Source: Lantana camara (taxonomy: Eukaryota > Streptophyta > Magnoliopsida > Lamiales > Verbenaceae). From it: a stretch of DNA of 64,000 nt. The notes below the pieces were generated by a model. That model did not search any database, was not told where the DNA came from, and saw only the letters and a program-made list of their open reading frames with translations. The stretch spans positions 37,334,501-37,398,500 of the forward strand of contig CM074860.1 in assembly GCA_037501455.1 (NCBI GenBank), read 5' to 3'. Of this stretch, positions 11,319 to 23,882 are shown one piece after another (position 1 is the stretch's first letter; every line of letters starts with the position of its first letter). The position numbers and the translations under genes are program-made.

Positions 11319-12495
11319 TTATAACAATTGGCTCGATTCCACTACTTTCACCACTTCTAAGCTCAATACACTAGCCTTCCTGCTAAGTGCATCGGCGACC
11401 ACATTGGCTTTGCCGGGATGGTATTTGATAGTACAATCATAGTCTTCTAACCGTTCCATCCAACGCCATTGCCTCATATTCAAATCCTTCTGAGTGAATA
11501 AATATTGGAGGCTTTTGTGGTCGGTGAAAATTTCGAAAGACACCCAGTATAAATAATGTCTCCACTTTCCAAGTGCAAAGACCACAGCGGCAAGCTCAAG
11601 ATCATGTGTCGGATAATTCTTTTCATGCTCTTTTAATTTCCGGGATGTATAAGCAATTACTTTCCCTTTCTGAGTTAGCACACATCCTAAGCCTTCTTTA
11701 GAAGCATCCGTATAAACAACATACCCTTCAAAACCTTCCGGAAGGGCTAACACTGGAGCAGAGACTAACTTCTCTTTCAAGAAAGTAAAACTCTTCTCAC
11801 AATCTTCATCCCAAATAAATTTCACATCCTTCTTTTTCAACTGGGTTAAAGGAGCAGCTAACTTTGAGAAATCCTTTACAAACCTCCGGTAATAACCTGC
11901 CAATCCCAAGAAACTTCTCCGAGGCATTCTTCGGTTTCTCCCATTTCAAAACGGACTCAATCTTCGAAGGATCGATCTCCAAACCGTTTCCTGAAATCAC
12001 GTGACCCAAGAAAGAAACCCTGTCGATCCAAAACTCACATTTATTGAATTTTACAAATAACTGATGTTCCTTTGAAGTCCTCAATACCAACTGAAGATGT
12101 CTCGCGTGCTCCTCGGTAGACTTAGAGAATACCAGAATATCATCAATAAAAATCACCACGAACTTATAATGCCCGTACCGAGTATTAAATCCTGTCTTTG
12201 GAATATCCTCTGCTCGGATTCGCAGCTGGTAGTATCCCTGTCTCAAATCCAATTTCGAGTAGACTTTAGATCCCTGAAGTATGTCAAATAACTCCTCAAT
12301 ATGTGGAAGGGGATACTTATTCTTGATTATCATCCAGTTAAACTCCCTATAGTCTATACACATTCTCAAACTTCCGTCCTTCTTCTTTACGAACAAAACT
12401 GGTGCACCCCAGGGAGAAGAACTCGGTCTAGTGTACCCAATCTCCAACAACGCATCAAGTTGAGTCTTCAATTCTTTCAATTCGGCCGGAGCCAT
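11319..12495 (-). pseudogene. Tekay-1 reverse transcriptase and RNase H, broken
   Basis: 12495 downward reads in the gag-protease frame after a TAA at 12514-12516. It contains the start of reverse transcriptase ([29 protein letters not shown]) and the active-site motif [18 protein letters not shown] runs straight into VVIFIDD near 12151-12165, so the 28 or so residues holding the conserved MPFGLTNAP motif are missing in frame. A frameshift near 11930 moves the RNase H part into another frame (11927-11319). That part keeps YTDAS, LELAAV and TDHKSLQYL, with catalytic Asp, Glu and Asp visible, and [15 protein letters not shown] second frameshift near 11330 leads into integrase. As encoded it cannot reverse transcribe. 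Confidence 0.88.
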
Positions 12496-12513
12496 CCGAT
12501 ACGGAGTCTTGGA

Positions 12514-14247
12514 TTATGGCTCTGCATTAGGGTACAAATCAATCACAAACTCAATTTCCCGATCTGGAGGTAAAGAATCTAATTTCTCAAGAAAGACCTC
12601 GGGAAATTCCTTCACCACTTTCGTTTCTTCCAACTTAATCTGATCCTTGGGCTTGTTGAGAATATATGTAATAAAACCCGTAGCTCCCTTTCGGACTAAT
12701 TTCTGAGCTTCTGCGAACGAAAGTAGAGACACAGTCTTTGAACTCCAACCCACTGTCAAATCTGACCCAAACTGAACTCTCTTTGCCCTGCAATCAACCG
12801 TGGCACAATGTCTGTACAACCAATCCACGCCCAAGATAGATCCGTAGCGAGTCATCGGCATCTCAATGAAGTCTGTCAGGAAAACTTGACCCTCGATACT
12901 CGCCGGAACCTCTCTGAACACCCGATCAGATTCTATACTACCACCGAAAGGAGTACTAACCACATAACATGCAAGAGAGAAAATAACAGGCAAAGGCAAA
13001 GAAACAGATATAGCACTCGAGGGAAAGGAGTGTGTAGCTCCCGGATCAAATAAAGTATAAATGTTCGTGCCATGTATACAAATAGTACCTTCCACTACAG
13101 CGGCGGGATCAATATCGGCATCCTGCTGCTCTCCATCCAGAGCATAAGCACGAGCTCTAATCAGTGGTCTCTGACCCCCTAGTAGCGGATTCCTATAATC
13201 TGGGCATCCATCTACCATGTGCTCGGCGCTCCCATAAATCAAACACAAGCCCAATCGCCTCCTGCAGTTATCAAAAGTATGTGTAGTCTGTCCACAGAAG
13301 GTACATGCAGGCCTCTCGGGTGGTGGTGGCAAAGCTGGCACAGTTGGAGCTCTAAACACGGGTCCCGTGGGTCGGGGCTTCTTTCCAGGGCCCTTCGAAG
13401 CTGGTGGTGGAGAAGAATAAGTCATAGGCCTCTTGCCCGAACTAGAACCCGAAGCCGAACCTCTGAAACCCAATCCGAAACCTGAACTCGAACCTGAGCG
13501 ATAGGTAGATCGCCTTGCATTCACCGAATCCTCAACTTTCAATGCCTTTGTAGTAGCCTTCAACCAAGTGCTCGTGTTGACTGCCTCAATCGTTGTCTGA
13601 ATATCTGGTCTAAGGCCCTGAACAAACTGAATCACCTTATGGAAATCATCAGCCGCTATATTAGGGGTATAGTGGAACAATCTTTCAAACTCGGCGAAAT
13701 ACTCCAAAAAATACCTGCTTCCCTGCTTCAATTCAGTGAACTCCTTCAATATGCGGGTGCGAGAAGATGGAGGAATAAACTTGTTTCTGAACTCCCGGGT
13801 CAAAACTTCCCAAGTAACTTCCTCACCGGCGGCATCTAGTATAATCCTTGCACTCTCCCACCAAGAATAGGCCACGCCCTGAATCAAAGAAATGGTACAA
13901 CGGGCCTTCTCTTGGGACTCACAAGGAATAATCTCCCAAATTTTCTCAACCTCTCTAAGCTACTGCTCAGCCTGAATATCATTTCCTTTAAAGAACTTTG
14001 GTGGGTGCTGATTCTGAAACTCCCTGAATACAGCTGAAATCTGTGCCCCCGGCTGTGGTGCTGGAACTGGTGGTGCTGGAGGAACATACTCCTGGAGCCT
14101 CTGATCAATAAGCCCAACCACTGCGTTCATAAAGTCCTGGGGCTGAGCCTGAGGAGGTGGAGGAGGAAGTGGTGATCTCTCAAGGCAATGATGACGATGA
14201 TGTCGATATCCCGGAGAACGATCACGGTGATGTCTATCGCAAACCAT
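12514..14247 (-). pseudogene. Tekay-1 gag and protease, one internal stop
   Basis: The ATG at 14247 opens MVCDRHHRDRSPGYRHH, the basic start usual for Tekay gag. The frame runs to a TAG at 13960-13962 and then stays open in the same frame to 12514, so a single nonsense codon splits gag. Visible parts are a gag core (VAYSWWESAR, FRNKFIPPSSR, QGSRYFLEYFAEFERL), a Ser/Pro-rich linker, and a first zinc knuckle CTFCGQTTHTFDNC with its C-C-H-C ligands. A second knuckle, CLIYGSAEHMVDGC, has Tyr replacing the second Cys. The protease active-site stretch is LFDPGATHSF. The frame closes with a TAA at 12514-12516 and continues in frame into reverse transcriptase. Confidence 0.85.
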
Positions 14248-14468
14248 CCTAAAATCAAGTCACTAATATGCAATAATTCTCAAGTTGCACATAAATCACA
14301 TAATTCAAAGAATTCCAAAGAGTTCAAAGAAGTTCAAGTAATTCAAAGAATTCAAATAGGTTCAAATAATTCAAATATTGATGCAAGACTCTCAAGTTGA
14401 CAATTACTTCCTATGCCGTGCGACTTAGACCCACAAGACACGACACTAGAGACCCGGTTTTGCAACCG

Positions 14469-14480
14469 GGCTCTGATACA
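14469..14480 (-). other. tRNA primer-binding site of Tekay-1
   Basis: The minus strand reads TGTATCAGAGCC, nine bases inside the end of the 5' LTR. The usual plant site complementary to the 3' end of initiator tRNA-Met is TGGTATCAGAGC. One base differs or is missing, while the intact version is present in Tekay-2. Confidence 0.75.
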
Positions 14481-14489
14481 ACCTTAGGA

Positions 14490-15573
14490 TGTAGCACCCG
14501 GAACACTAGGTACCACATCCCCCGCACTATAGTTCAATTCACATATGAAATGGACAATCCATACATAAAGCAAAGCTATAGCGAACGGGAGACAATAAAA
14601 AAACGACAATAGCTAGGCGGGACTAACCCCAAACCAAACAATAAATTCAGAGCAATAAAAGCGGAAGCATAATATTTTATTATCATATATCAAATATCAA
14701 GTGTCCAAAAGCATGTTATCTACTCCATACATATCACTACAATATCATCTCCAAAATATTCTATAAGACATGCCAAAATATCATAAGTATCAATACATGA
14801 ACATAATACGAAGGTGAAGTGTGCTAGACCCAAATTAAAGACAAGACTCGACTCTAATTCCTGCCTAGCATGCACCTGCAAAAACTGAAAGGTTGAGGCG
14901 TCAGCCTACAACAGACTGAGTGAGGGGTATATAATTATAAGCGCACATACATGCATGTTATAATCTCGGGTAATATTTTGTGAAAAACAATAAAATTCAA
15001 GAAAATAAGATATAATATCGACCGAGGTTACAACTATCAGGTTTAACAATTATATCAATTTCAGTCAATCAGTGGCCCGGCAAGTGAGGGCAATTCTCCA
15101 ACCTTACTCCGACTGTGTACAATAATTAGGGTATCAATAATTTAAGTGATCAAGCAAGTTATTATAGTGCAGTACATTCAGTAGCAGTTTCAGTCCCTTC
15201 TTCCTCCGGGTGATGGTGGGTTTGCAAGGCCCAACCATCCAGTCAGTGTGAGCAGAGGGTACATGAATCCCTAAGCCCGAAACTACTTCCTCCACTAATC
15301 TCCTAGTGGATTCAGGGGTCATCCCAAAATTGTGAGGATAGCGCTAGAGTTACCCGTCAGCCCATGCTTTCGCGGTTGGCTCAAGCCAGTACCCTTGGGC
15401 CCACAGTGCAATACAGTATACTTACCAAAAATACGGTCAATTCAGTACAGTAGACTCGGTGGATTTTGAAATCATTTGGGGTTTATGAAAGTCTATAGAT
15501 ATATTAATACATTTTGGCCAAAATTCACATAAGGGTTGTAAGGGTTCTATATATCTAGAAATTAAACCTCACC
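14490..15573 (-). mobile_element. partial 5' LTR of Tekay-1 (family B)
   Basis: The first 1084 bp on the plus strand, which is the LTR 3' portion, match 3623 onward: TGTAGCACCCGG, GCTAGGCGG at 14612-14620, partner CTGCCTAGC at 14861-14869. At 15573 it stops exactly at the mini-exon donor (AACCTCACC, inverse of GGTGAGGTT), where LTR-C starts. The remaining about 1.4 kb, including the palindrome cluster, is absent from the window. Confidence 0.85.
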
Positions 15574-18125
15574 TGTAGCACCCTAAACCCCAAAGCACTA
15601 CATCCCCTGCACTACAGCCCGATCCATATACGAAATGGACAATCCGTACATAAACCGAAACTATGGCGAACGGGTGACAAGCAAGAAACAATCTAGCTAG
15701 GCGGGACTATACCCCAGAATAACTCAAAACTAAGACATTAAATTTAAAAGCGGAAGCATTATATCATCAATACATATAGGTACCATATTTACATCAAAAG
15801 TATAAGTATTAATAGGTACCAACATTTATCAATACATTATCATCTCCTATTTATCATACATATATAAGTTTCCAAAAGATAATAATAGTCATCGTAACAT
15901 AATAAATCCAGGAACATCAATACATAGAAAATACGATGCTAGACTCGGCTGAATGAAAGACCTGACTCAGACTCCCGCCTAGCACGACCATGTGTACCTG
16001 AAAAGTGAGGGTGTCAGTCTACCGAAGACTGAGTGAGGGGCATATATATATATATATCACAAATCACACGTAAGTCATAGCCTTGGGTGAAGATTTGGAA
16101 ATAAAGAAAAATATAAGTTCAAGAATAGGCTATTCTTCGCCCAAGATTACAACAGTCAAGTTTAACATTTTAATTTATCAATTTCATTCAATACGTGACC
16201 CGGCGAGTGAGGGTTATTCTCCAACCTTACACCAAAACGTGAACAATACATGCTGGCTTGGATAATTGAATACGTGATCATGCAATTCAATTAGTGCTCA
16301 GTTAGCAATATCATGACTCCTTCTTCCTCCGGGTGATAGTGGGTTTGCAAGGCCCAACTATCCACGACATGGTGTACATCGGGAACATGACTCCCACGCA
16401 CGGAACTCCTTCCACCACCAAACCTCCTGGTGGCTTCAGGGGTGATCCCAAAGTGGTGAGGATAGCGCAAGAGTTACCCGTCAGCCCTTGCTTTCCCCGG
16501 TTGGCTCAAGACACTACCCTCGGGCCCAAGTGCAATCATGGTACTTGCCAAAACATGCTTGAATCATGAACAATCATCGCTTGCTTGCTTGCTTGCTTGA
16601 AATTATTTATATTTTGGAAAACGTTTATAAATATAATAGGTTTTAGCCGAAAACTCACATAAAGATCATAAGGTTTCTATGTAACTAGAACAAAACCTCA
16701 CCTGTGTGACAAAATATAATGAGGATATACTCTATGGTGACTGCTCCTCGTCCACGGGCTCGTGATCTGTGCAATTAAGCCGTGTATACATGAGACATGA
16801 CTCAAAATGGACCAATTATGACGAACGACGAACATGCGATGAAATGATGAGTCATGATTAATGTAGCATGCAATTATCATGTTTTGGCATGAGATGTATC
16901 ATATATTAACAATTTGAGATCAATTAAACCATTGGATTGAAAAGTGAAAATTTTGAAATCTTGGCAGTCTGTGAGAGGGTCTTGGTCGCGATCATTTTTG
17001 CTCTATTTTTGGTCGCGGGCGCAACCTAATTTTTTCATGAATTTTTCGGCCAATTTTTCCAAAAGTCGAAACTTTACCAAATTTCGGTCGCGGGCGCGAC
17101 CTGAGTTCATACCCGAAATGTGACTGGGTCGCGGGCGCGACCATTTTTGTTCTATTTTTGGTCGCGGCCACGACCTTCAAGTTCTGCAGAAAAAACAGAG
17201 CAGAAAATAGGGGAAGGCTACGGCAATAACAATAAACCAAGCAAAACACCAAAATTCAAGTACCAAAATGCGAAAATTCTGAGAAACCAGATGCATACAT
17301 GTTCAAAGTATCATGAAACACAAAATAAACTATCAAACCATGCTTGATTATCAAGAATCAACACTTCGAAGTTCATATAAAATTTCATGGTATGACTTCA
17401 AATCTTTCAAGAATTCAAGTATTAATTTATGGAAAATTCATGTAGTCATGTATCAACCAACAATCAATCCATATCTTCCATGAATCTCTAACCCTAGCTT
17501 CATCAACTAATCAAGAAATTACTCATACAAGCCCATGCATATACCTTGAAGAAAAGAAATGGATGAAAGTGATGAAAATGATTGCTTGAGCTTCAAAGCT
17601 TGAATTTTCTTGAAAAACTTGGATGAATTGGATGAAATCTCTCTCCCTTTTCTCCTTAGATGAACCAAGAGCAAGAAGGAAGAAAATATGTTGGTGATTT
17701 TGGATGAAATGAGCTTGGAAGCATAGAGAATCCATTTAACGTGATTCACCATTTTGAATTTGATGAAAATGTTCAAATTGCAATTTAATCCCTCTTGTGT
17801 ATAAGTTATGCAATTAGGGATAAAGTATTTGATAATTGATCAATTAAGTCCAAGATATAATTATGCAATTTGGTCCTCTAATTTAAATAAATGATCAATT
17901 AAGGACAAGTTAGCAATTAAATCACGTTCGGCAATTATTTAACGTAACAAGTATTTTCAAGTTATGAAATAAATCCTCAATTTGATATGAATTCATATAA
18001 TTTCATACAAGTATGTTGAATGAAATTTATAAACATTATGATGACATGTAAGAAAATAATAAATAATAGAAATAAAATAAATTCCTAACGCTCACCAACT
18101 CACACGTGGCGTGCTTACCTGCCTA
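15574..18125 (-). mobile_element. LTR, family C, about 2.55 kb, 5' end truncated
   Basis: It starts TGTAGCACCCTAAACC at 15574. GCTAGGCGG is at 15696-15704 with exact partner CCGCCTAGC at 15975-15983. The mini-exon is near 16697-16775 on the minus strand, and the GGTCGCG palindromes are at 16984-17175. The right side follows the LTR-B pattern up to ACTCACACGTGGCGTGCTTACCTG, then joins unrelated plus-strand LTR sequence near 18120. About 35 bp expected before GGGGCGTTACA are therefore missing. No coding region is seen, so it was probably a solo LTR. Confidence 0.75.
16984..17175. repeat. cluster of GGTCGCG-NN-CGCGACC palindromes in LTR-C
   Basis: The copies are at 17011-17026 (one mismatch), 17086-17101 and 17127-17142 (both GGTCGCGGGCGCGACC) and 17160-17175 (one mismatch). 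A half copy lies at 16984-16990. The interval sequence CATTTTTGYTCTATTTTT occurs twice, so part of the cluster grew by duplication. Confidence 0.88.
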
Positions 18126-18938
18126 ATTTGACCACGACACCACATTAGAAGCATAACATGGACACTTATGCATACCACTATCATGTTGAGCATTGTCGTG
18201 CATCTCTGTGGTTGTTATTTGAGTCTAAGTCCTGTGTTTTGTGTGTTCGGTTGTTCAGGTGCACTCGGGGTGGTGACAAGTGGGTCGTGCAAGTTCCGGG
18301 GTGGACCATTTGCTTCTTATTTGGCTTTGTTTGACACCAGGTGAGGTTAGGATATAGTTATACCCTAATGCAACGTGCTCTTTTTGAATGCATGCGATTT
18401 ATAAGCTTTATGTATATGTAAATATGTGTGGAATACGTATTTTGATGGTTTTGTTATACGTTTGGAAGTATGAACGCTATGTACGAGCCTATGTATGCTT
18501 GTGTTGGATTTGGTACGTTTGTGTGTGGTATGCAAGTTCGTATGTATGTATAGTATGTATGTATGGAATACGTATGTATGTGTGTGTATATGATACGTAT
18601 GTTTGTGACACGCACGATATGTCCTGGTATGCACGTTTGTAGCAAGCTTAGGATTTGATATGCTTTATACGTGATATAATTTGTTTGATGGGGCCCCGAC
18701 GTACGTGATTTGCTAAGGATGTACCGGAACCCACCAGGGCGTTGGTTGGGGGACGGAGTCCTGAGGATTTGAGGAGCATTGAGCACTCCCCTCGTCTGTT
18801 TTGCATGGTTAGGGTCACGCAACCCTTCCATTACCCTATAGAGGTTTGAAACGTCTTGATTTTGCTTGGTATGTATTGTTTTGCTTATTTAGTTATTTTG
18901 CACGTTTTGTCTTGAGGAGTTTGATTGGTTTGCACTCG

Positions 18939-21900
18939 TGTGACGCCCCGTATTCTCGAAAGGCATCCTGATGACATTTACAAGTAAGTCTCTACACTTG
19001 TGCGTGTTTAATTTAAGAGTTCTTGAATTATGTGACTTAATGTAAATCCAATTTAATATGTGTTCATTCGAATTATTCTAAGATTAATTGCCAACTTGAT
19101 TAATTACGAGCATATTTAACCCTAACCTTTTAATTTGATTTAATTCAAATTTATTCCATGAAATAATTGTCAAGTTGATTTTAAATCCATCATGTTGCTT
19201 AACTTGTTTAATTTCGGTTTACTTGAATTCCTTGAGATTAATTGTCAATCATGTGTTTACAAAGTGCCGTTAAATTATACGAAAAGTTTTTAAAATTAAA
19301 TTGAATTAAACTCTAATTGGTAAATCTCTATTCCACTTTTATTTGTAAAATTAATTCGGAGCTTGAATGTTTATTCGTAACTTTACTAATTTTATTTACG
19401 ATTATTTGTACTATTTGTACGCGCTATTACTTGCTACGCGATAAGGATACCCGGTTGTATATAGCTTGTGCACAAGACACATTTCTCTCATTCCCTTTTT
19501 CTCTCTCTCTCTCTCCTCTCCCACTCTCTCTTTCCCGCGGGTACCATGCGCGGCTTCGGTTACGAGCCCATAACTCGATCGTTTCTCGACGGAATTCAAC
19601 AAACGAATAGTCCATTTCGATTATCTCGGCGAGACCGACGTAAGAGTACCAATTTCATGGCCTAACGACGAACGGTGGCGGAGTTATGGACGGATTTCAG
19701 TAGCAGCGGCGGAGCTGTCAGACCGCCGCCACTTCACCGGCGTTTCGTGGCGGTTTCCGGCCATCCCCTTGTTACACGCGCCACATGCCCAGATAGAGGA
19801 CTTCCTGGCGCAGCGGTTGACGTCAGCGGCGCGGCAATCGGAGTAGATACGGCACCGCACGCGCCGCCCAAAGCTCGCGGCGGCGTCGCGAGTTACTGTA
19901 GCGGCAGCGGCAGAAACTTTTGCGGCCAACGGGGGCCTTTTCCGGCCATATTTTGGTCTCGGGCTCTTCACAAAAGTTGTTCGGAACGACGAGAACTAGT
20001 GACCTGTCATCAGGCGACTCCAGATTCGGTGGTTTGGTGGCGGATCGGTGGCGGCAAAGTGGCGGTGCAACGGCGGCACTAGCTCCGAGGATTTTTCCGG
20101 AAAGATACCTTAGGGCTTTCGAAGAGCTCGTCATGGGTAAGACAAAACCTCTTTCGGATCGTATTTTGGTTCACCGGTTTGGAAGTAATTTGAGTTTGAA
20201 GATTTAGGGTTTTCGTGCTCTTAGATTTCAGATCTACGACAATCGGCTTGGAATTTCCAGAAATTGATTGAGGATTCGGAACGGGCATGATGACTTCATT
20301 CAGGAATGATTTTTTGGGATTTTTCCGGCGACCTTCGGCGGCGGCCCGGCGGCGGTCCGGCCAAATTCCGGCAGCTACAGTGGTGACGTTCCGGCGGCGT
20401 TTGGTCAGAATGTTCGTCTCGTTGTGGTGAGTTCAACGCCATCTTCCGTTCGTTAATCGGACACTCGATCTATTTATTACGAATTATTTTGCGTAATTGT
20501 GATTATTTGAATTAATTGTTTTAAGTGCAAATAAATTGGTTATTGTTGGTTTGTTGATGGAGATGTATTCCAATCATATATGAAAACATGTATTGAATGG
20601 ATTGTGATATGCATGAATGTTTCGTTTTACAATTTGAATCCCGATGTGATGAATTTGTGCTATGTGTTTAGATATGAAGGGGTGTTAGTGTAATATTTAG
20701 AAACTAATCTTTTATGTGACTAAATGAACTTGAATGGTATTTTAGAAGAACGAAACTGTTGTGATTTCTCTATATGAATTTGAGACGTTCTCAATGCTAT
20801 GTTTATTGTAAATTGTGTTTCAAATATAAAATTGAGATACATGAAAGATGCTTGAACAACTTGAGACTTGATGCATGATAGGAGTTAGAATTGTAATATC
20901 TTGATTTACTCTTACTACTTGAAAATGGTATATTATGAATTACGATAAATTGATAATTGTAATGCTTGTAAGTAATTAATTCCTAGTTGAATAATTGTAT
21001 AAACACTTTAAATGAACAATTATGCTTAGTAATCAACTTAGGGGATGTAAGTGTAATATTTATGAAACTATGTATGTGACTTGAGCTTGTGTACCAAACA
21101 TGTTGTGAAGTTGTAAAGTATGATCTCAAGTGAATTAAATGCACTCTTTATTTGTATCAAGCATGCCATCTACGTACAACGACTTTGTATGTTTATATGA
21201 TCAAGTTGCTCTTACTTATGCACTTTATAACTCGACATGAACTTGATGCTTAATTCTAATATTATAATTGAACCCTGTGACATTGGATGATTTAATATGC
21301 ATTTCGTGAATACATTGACTTCCTAAATTGATCTTGCATCTTTGGATATGGAATTGCATGATGGTTGCTTGTAAATATGACCTTGTTGAGCATTGATATG
21401 CCTTGAATGACCACGACACCTTATCCAAGCACAACATGAACACTTATGCATAACCACGATCATGTTGAGCAATGCCGTGCGTCTTGTTTGGTTCATATAG
21501 AGTCTAAGTCTGGGCTTCTGTATGTCTTGTCACAGAGTTTGGTGGTGCCGGTGGGCCCGAGGTTTAGAGTGTTTGGCCCTTCACACTCTCAGACTCTACT
21601 TTCACGAGGTGAGGTTTAGGATTTTGTATAGTTATGCGACCTATAGCCTTTACATGTTGATTTCTACCCCTGCATGCGAGTATACCTTATAATAGTTATG
21701 TATGTGTTGAATATGATATTTTTATGACCTTATGCTTGCACTTCTCCGTGGGCGGGCCATCCCTGCAGCGTGGGAATGTAAGTGTGTGAGTCTTGCGTGG
21801 GCGGGCTATCCCTGCAGCGTAGGAATATATATAAAAACCAGTTTTTGAAGCATATGTAAGCTATTTTGGGAAAAACAGTGTGTTGTGATTATGTAGCGAG

Positions 21901-23015
21901 ATTGCCATGAAAGATTGGCGTATGTGATCCGTTGTGATCTGTTCTGTTGTGATCCGTTGTGATCTGTTCTGTTGTGATCCATTGTGATCTGTGTGTGGAT
22001 CGATCCTGGTGAGTTGCGGAATGGGTACCCCCGGGACGGTTAGGGCCGTCGGGGCATTTATCCATTGCGTAGTTCCATTTGAGATATCATTGTGCGACCT
22101 TAGGGTGATGAGGGAGGCGTGGTATCTTGAGCCTTCGGCTAAGGCCGGGGAGGACTCTTGTGGGTTCGCAACCCCTTGAGGGTGAGTCTATTTTAGACGG
22201 TTTATTCTCGATGGTATGGGGACGGTACATCTCCTCCATCATTGGTGTAGAGGTTGGATTGATTTTGATTTATGTTATGAGGAGTTGAGGTTGGAAGCTC
22301 GTACTCGCCGAGCCGTTGATTATGTTATGTTTTGGAATTATGAATCGGGATAGAGTCTTTCTGGAAAATGGTTTCTAAACTTATATCTATATCTTATTCG
22401 GGTTCTTTCAAAACGTTTTGGTATGTAACACCTATCCCCGGTTCATGAGTCCATCCTTTTTATTCTGTGCTATGCTCCTTATATATATATTGTGGGTGTG
22501 CGTTAGCCCCCTCACTCGGTCAAGTTGACTGACCCCTCATTTACACTTTTAGTTGCAGGATTGTTGGCGTTTGCTAGGCGGAAGTGAGTCCTTTGAGTTG
22601 CACTTCGTCGGTCTAGTCTTTCTATTTGCATTGTCTTTTCATACACTTTACTTATGCTTTGACTTGTAGAGTTGAGATTATACTTTACTATTCGGTAGCC
22701 CTGCGTGGCACTCTCTTTCGGCCCTTATGGCACTTGATGATTATTACTTTATGTTGATTTTCGGGACTAGGGATCTATGCTAGTTGAACCCGTCACCTGC
22801 TTTGTATGTTTTGTTTTAAATACTTCCGCTATCTATTGATGTTGGTTTTAATTGCTTCCGCGCTCTGAGTTTTGGTCAAGTTAGATCCGCCTAGCCTAGT
22901 GTGTGAGTTGGTCTCCCGTTCGCTCTGATTCGGATTCGGGCATGGACTTTCATTTCATGCTTCGGGTCTGGGTCATAGTGCGGGGGATGTGGCATCCTCC
23001 GTTTGGGGTGTTACA
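18939..23015 (+). mobile_element. solo LTR, family E, 4077 bp, TSD ACTCG
   Basis: It runs from TGTGACGCCCCG to GGGGTGTTACA, flanked by ACTCG at 18934-18938 and 23016-23020. No gag or pol homology is present. GCTAGGCGG is at 22573-22581 and CCGCCTAGC at 22887-22895. Predicted leader splice sites are a donor near 20136 (ATGGGTAAGA), mini-exon 21536-21608 and an acceptor at 22558. A GC-rich block (about 19540-20410, many GGCGG/CCGCC) in an AT-rich LTR is unusual. Its longest open frame (19675-20082, 135 codons) has no family resemblance I recognise. I see no palindrome cluster of the kind in the other families. Confidence 0.92.
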
Positions 23016-23882
23016 ACTCGTGCCCGCAGAGGCTCATTACGTTTGTCTTAAGTTCGTGAAATGGGGGGTAGATTCTTAAATTAAGATAAAATTTGGTATA
23101 CTTTTAACTTAATAAAATATGCTTTGATATATGTGCTAACTCTGCATGAATTTGAACGTACGCTTTGATAAATGTATAAATTAAGTTTGTTTGTTTGTTT
23201 TGATAAGCCACCCTATATATATATTATCACGGGCAAATGTTTTGGTATGCAAAAACTAATCCCGGATTCACGAACATTTATTTTTGAACGTGTTGTGCTC
23301 TATGTATATGTCCATGTGCGTGTGTCACCCCTCACTCAGTCTTTAGACTAACCCCTCCCTCTTTATGTTTTTAGTTGTAGGTCTAGGTTCTTGGAGTTCG
23401 AGCTAGGCGGTTGTGCATCGAGTCTGTCGAGTCGGTATTAGTCTGTTTGATTTTGTTAAGTACTTTGTTCCGAATTATGTATATGATATGTTTTGTACAG
23501 TTTTATGATTACGATTTGATCGTATGGAATTCGGGACAGGTTAGGACAGGTGCTTGGATTAGATGAACCCTTGTTATTGTGATTATTTCGGGACAGGCTT
23601 CTAGGGATAGATTGAACCCATTGATTTATAATTTCTGTTTGATCTCGGGATTAGGTATCTATGTTAGTTGAACCCGTTAACTGTTCTTGCATTATCTAAT
23701 TTGATTTGGATGCTTCCGCTTTTGCACTTATTATGTGATTTGATTTTGAAGTTCAGGGTCTACGTTCCGCCTAGCTTAGGTTGGATTTTTGTTTGTCACC
23801 CATTCGCTTTGACTTGGTGCGTGTGCGGACTTTCCATTTCGTGCACGTGTCGGGTCTTAGTGCGGGGGATGTGGTGCCCTTC

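Larger units (their letters stand above)
3623..15573 (-). mobile_element. Ty3/gypsy Tekay/Del-type retrotransposon Tekay-1 (minus strand, 5' LTR truncated)
   Basis: On the minus strand the order is: partial 5' LTR (15573-14490), tRNA primer site (14480-14469), gag, protease, reverse transcriptase, RNase H, integrase with a C-terminal chromodomain-like region, polypurine tract (about 9835-9811), and 3' LTR (9810-3623, split by a solo LTR-A). Where comparable, the two LTRs are about 97% identical by eye over their first 120 bp. Their right parts cannot be compared because the 5' LTR stops where LTR-C is inserted at 15574 and its remainder is missing. Stops, frameshifts and a reverse-transcriptase deletion make it non-autonomous. 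No TSD can be tested. Confidence 0.85.

Noticed and set aside
18365..18831. Overlapping frames rich in His, Thr and Tyr near 18365-18831
   Set aside because: They arise from GTAT/ATAC-type simple sequence in LTR-G.
19675..20082. 135-codon open frame in the GC-rich part of solo LTR-E
   Set aside because: There is no recognisable domain, overlapping long frames exist on the other strand, and GC-rich DNA has few stops by chance.
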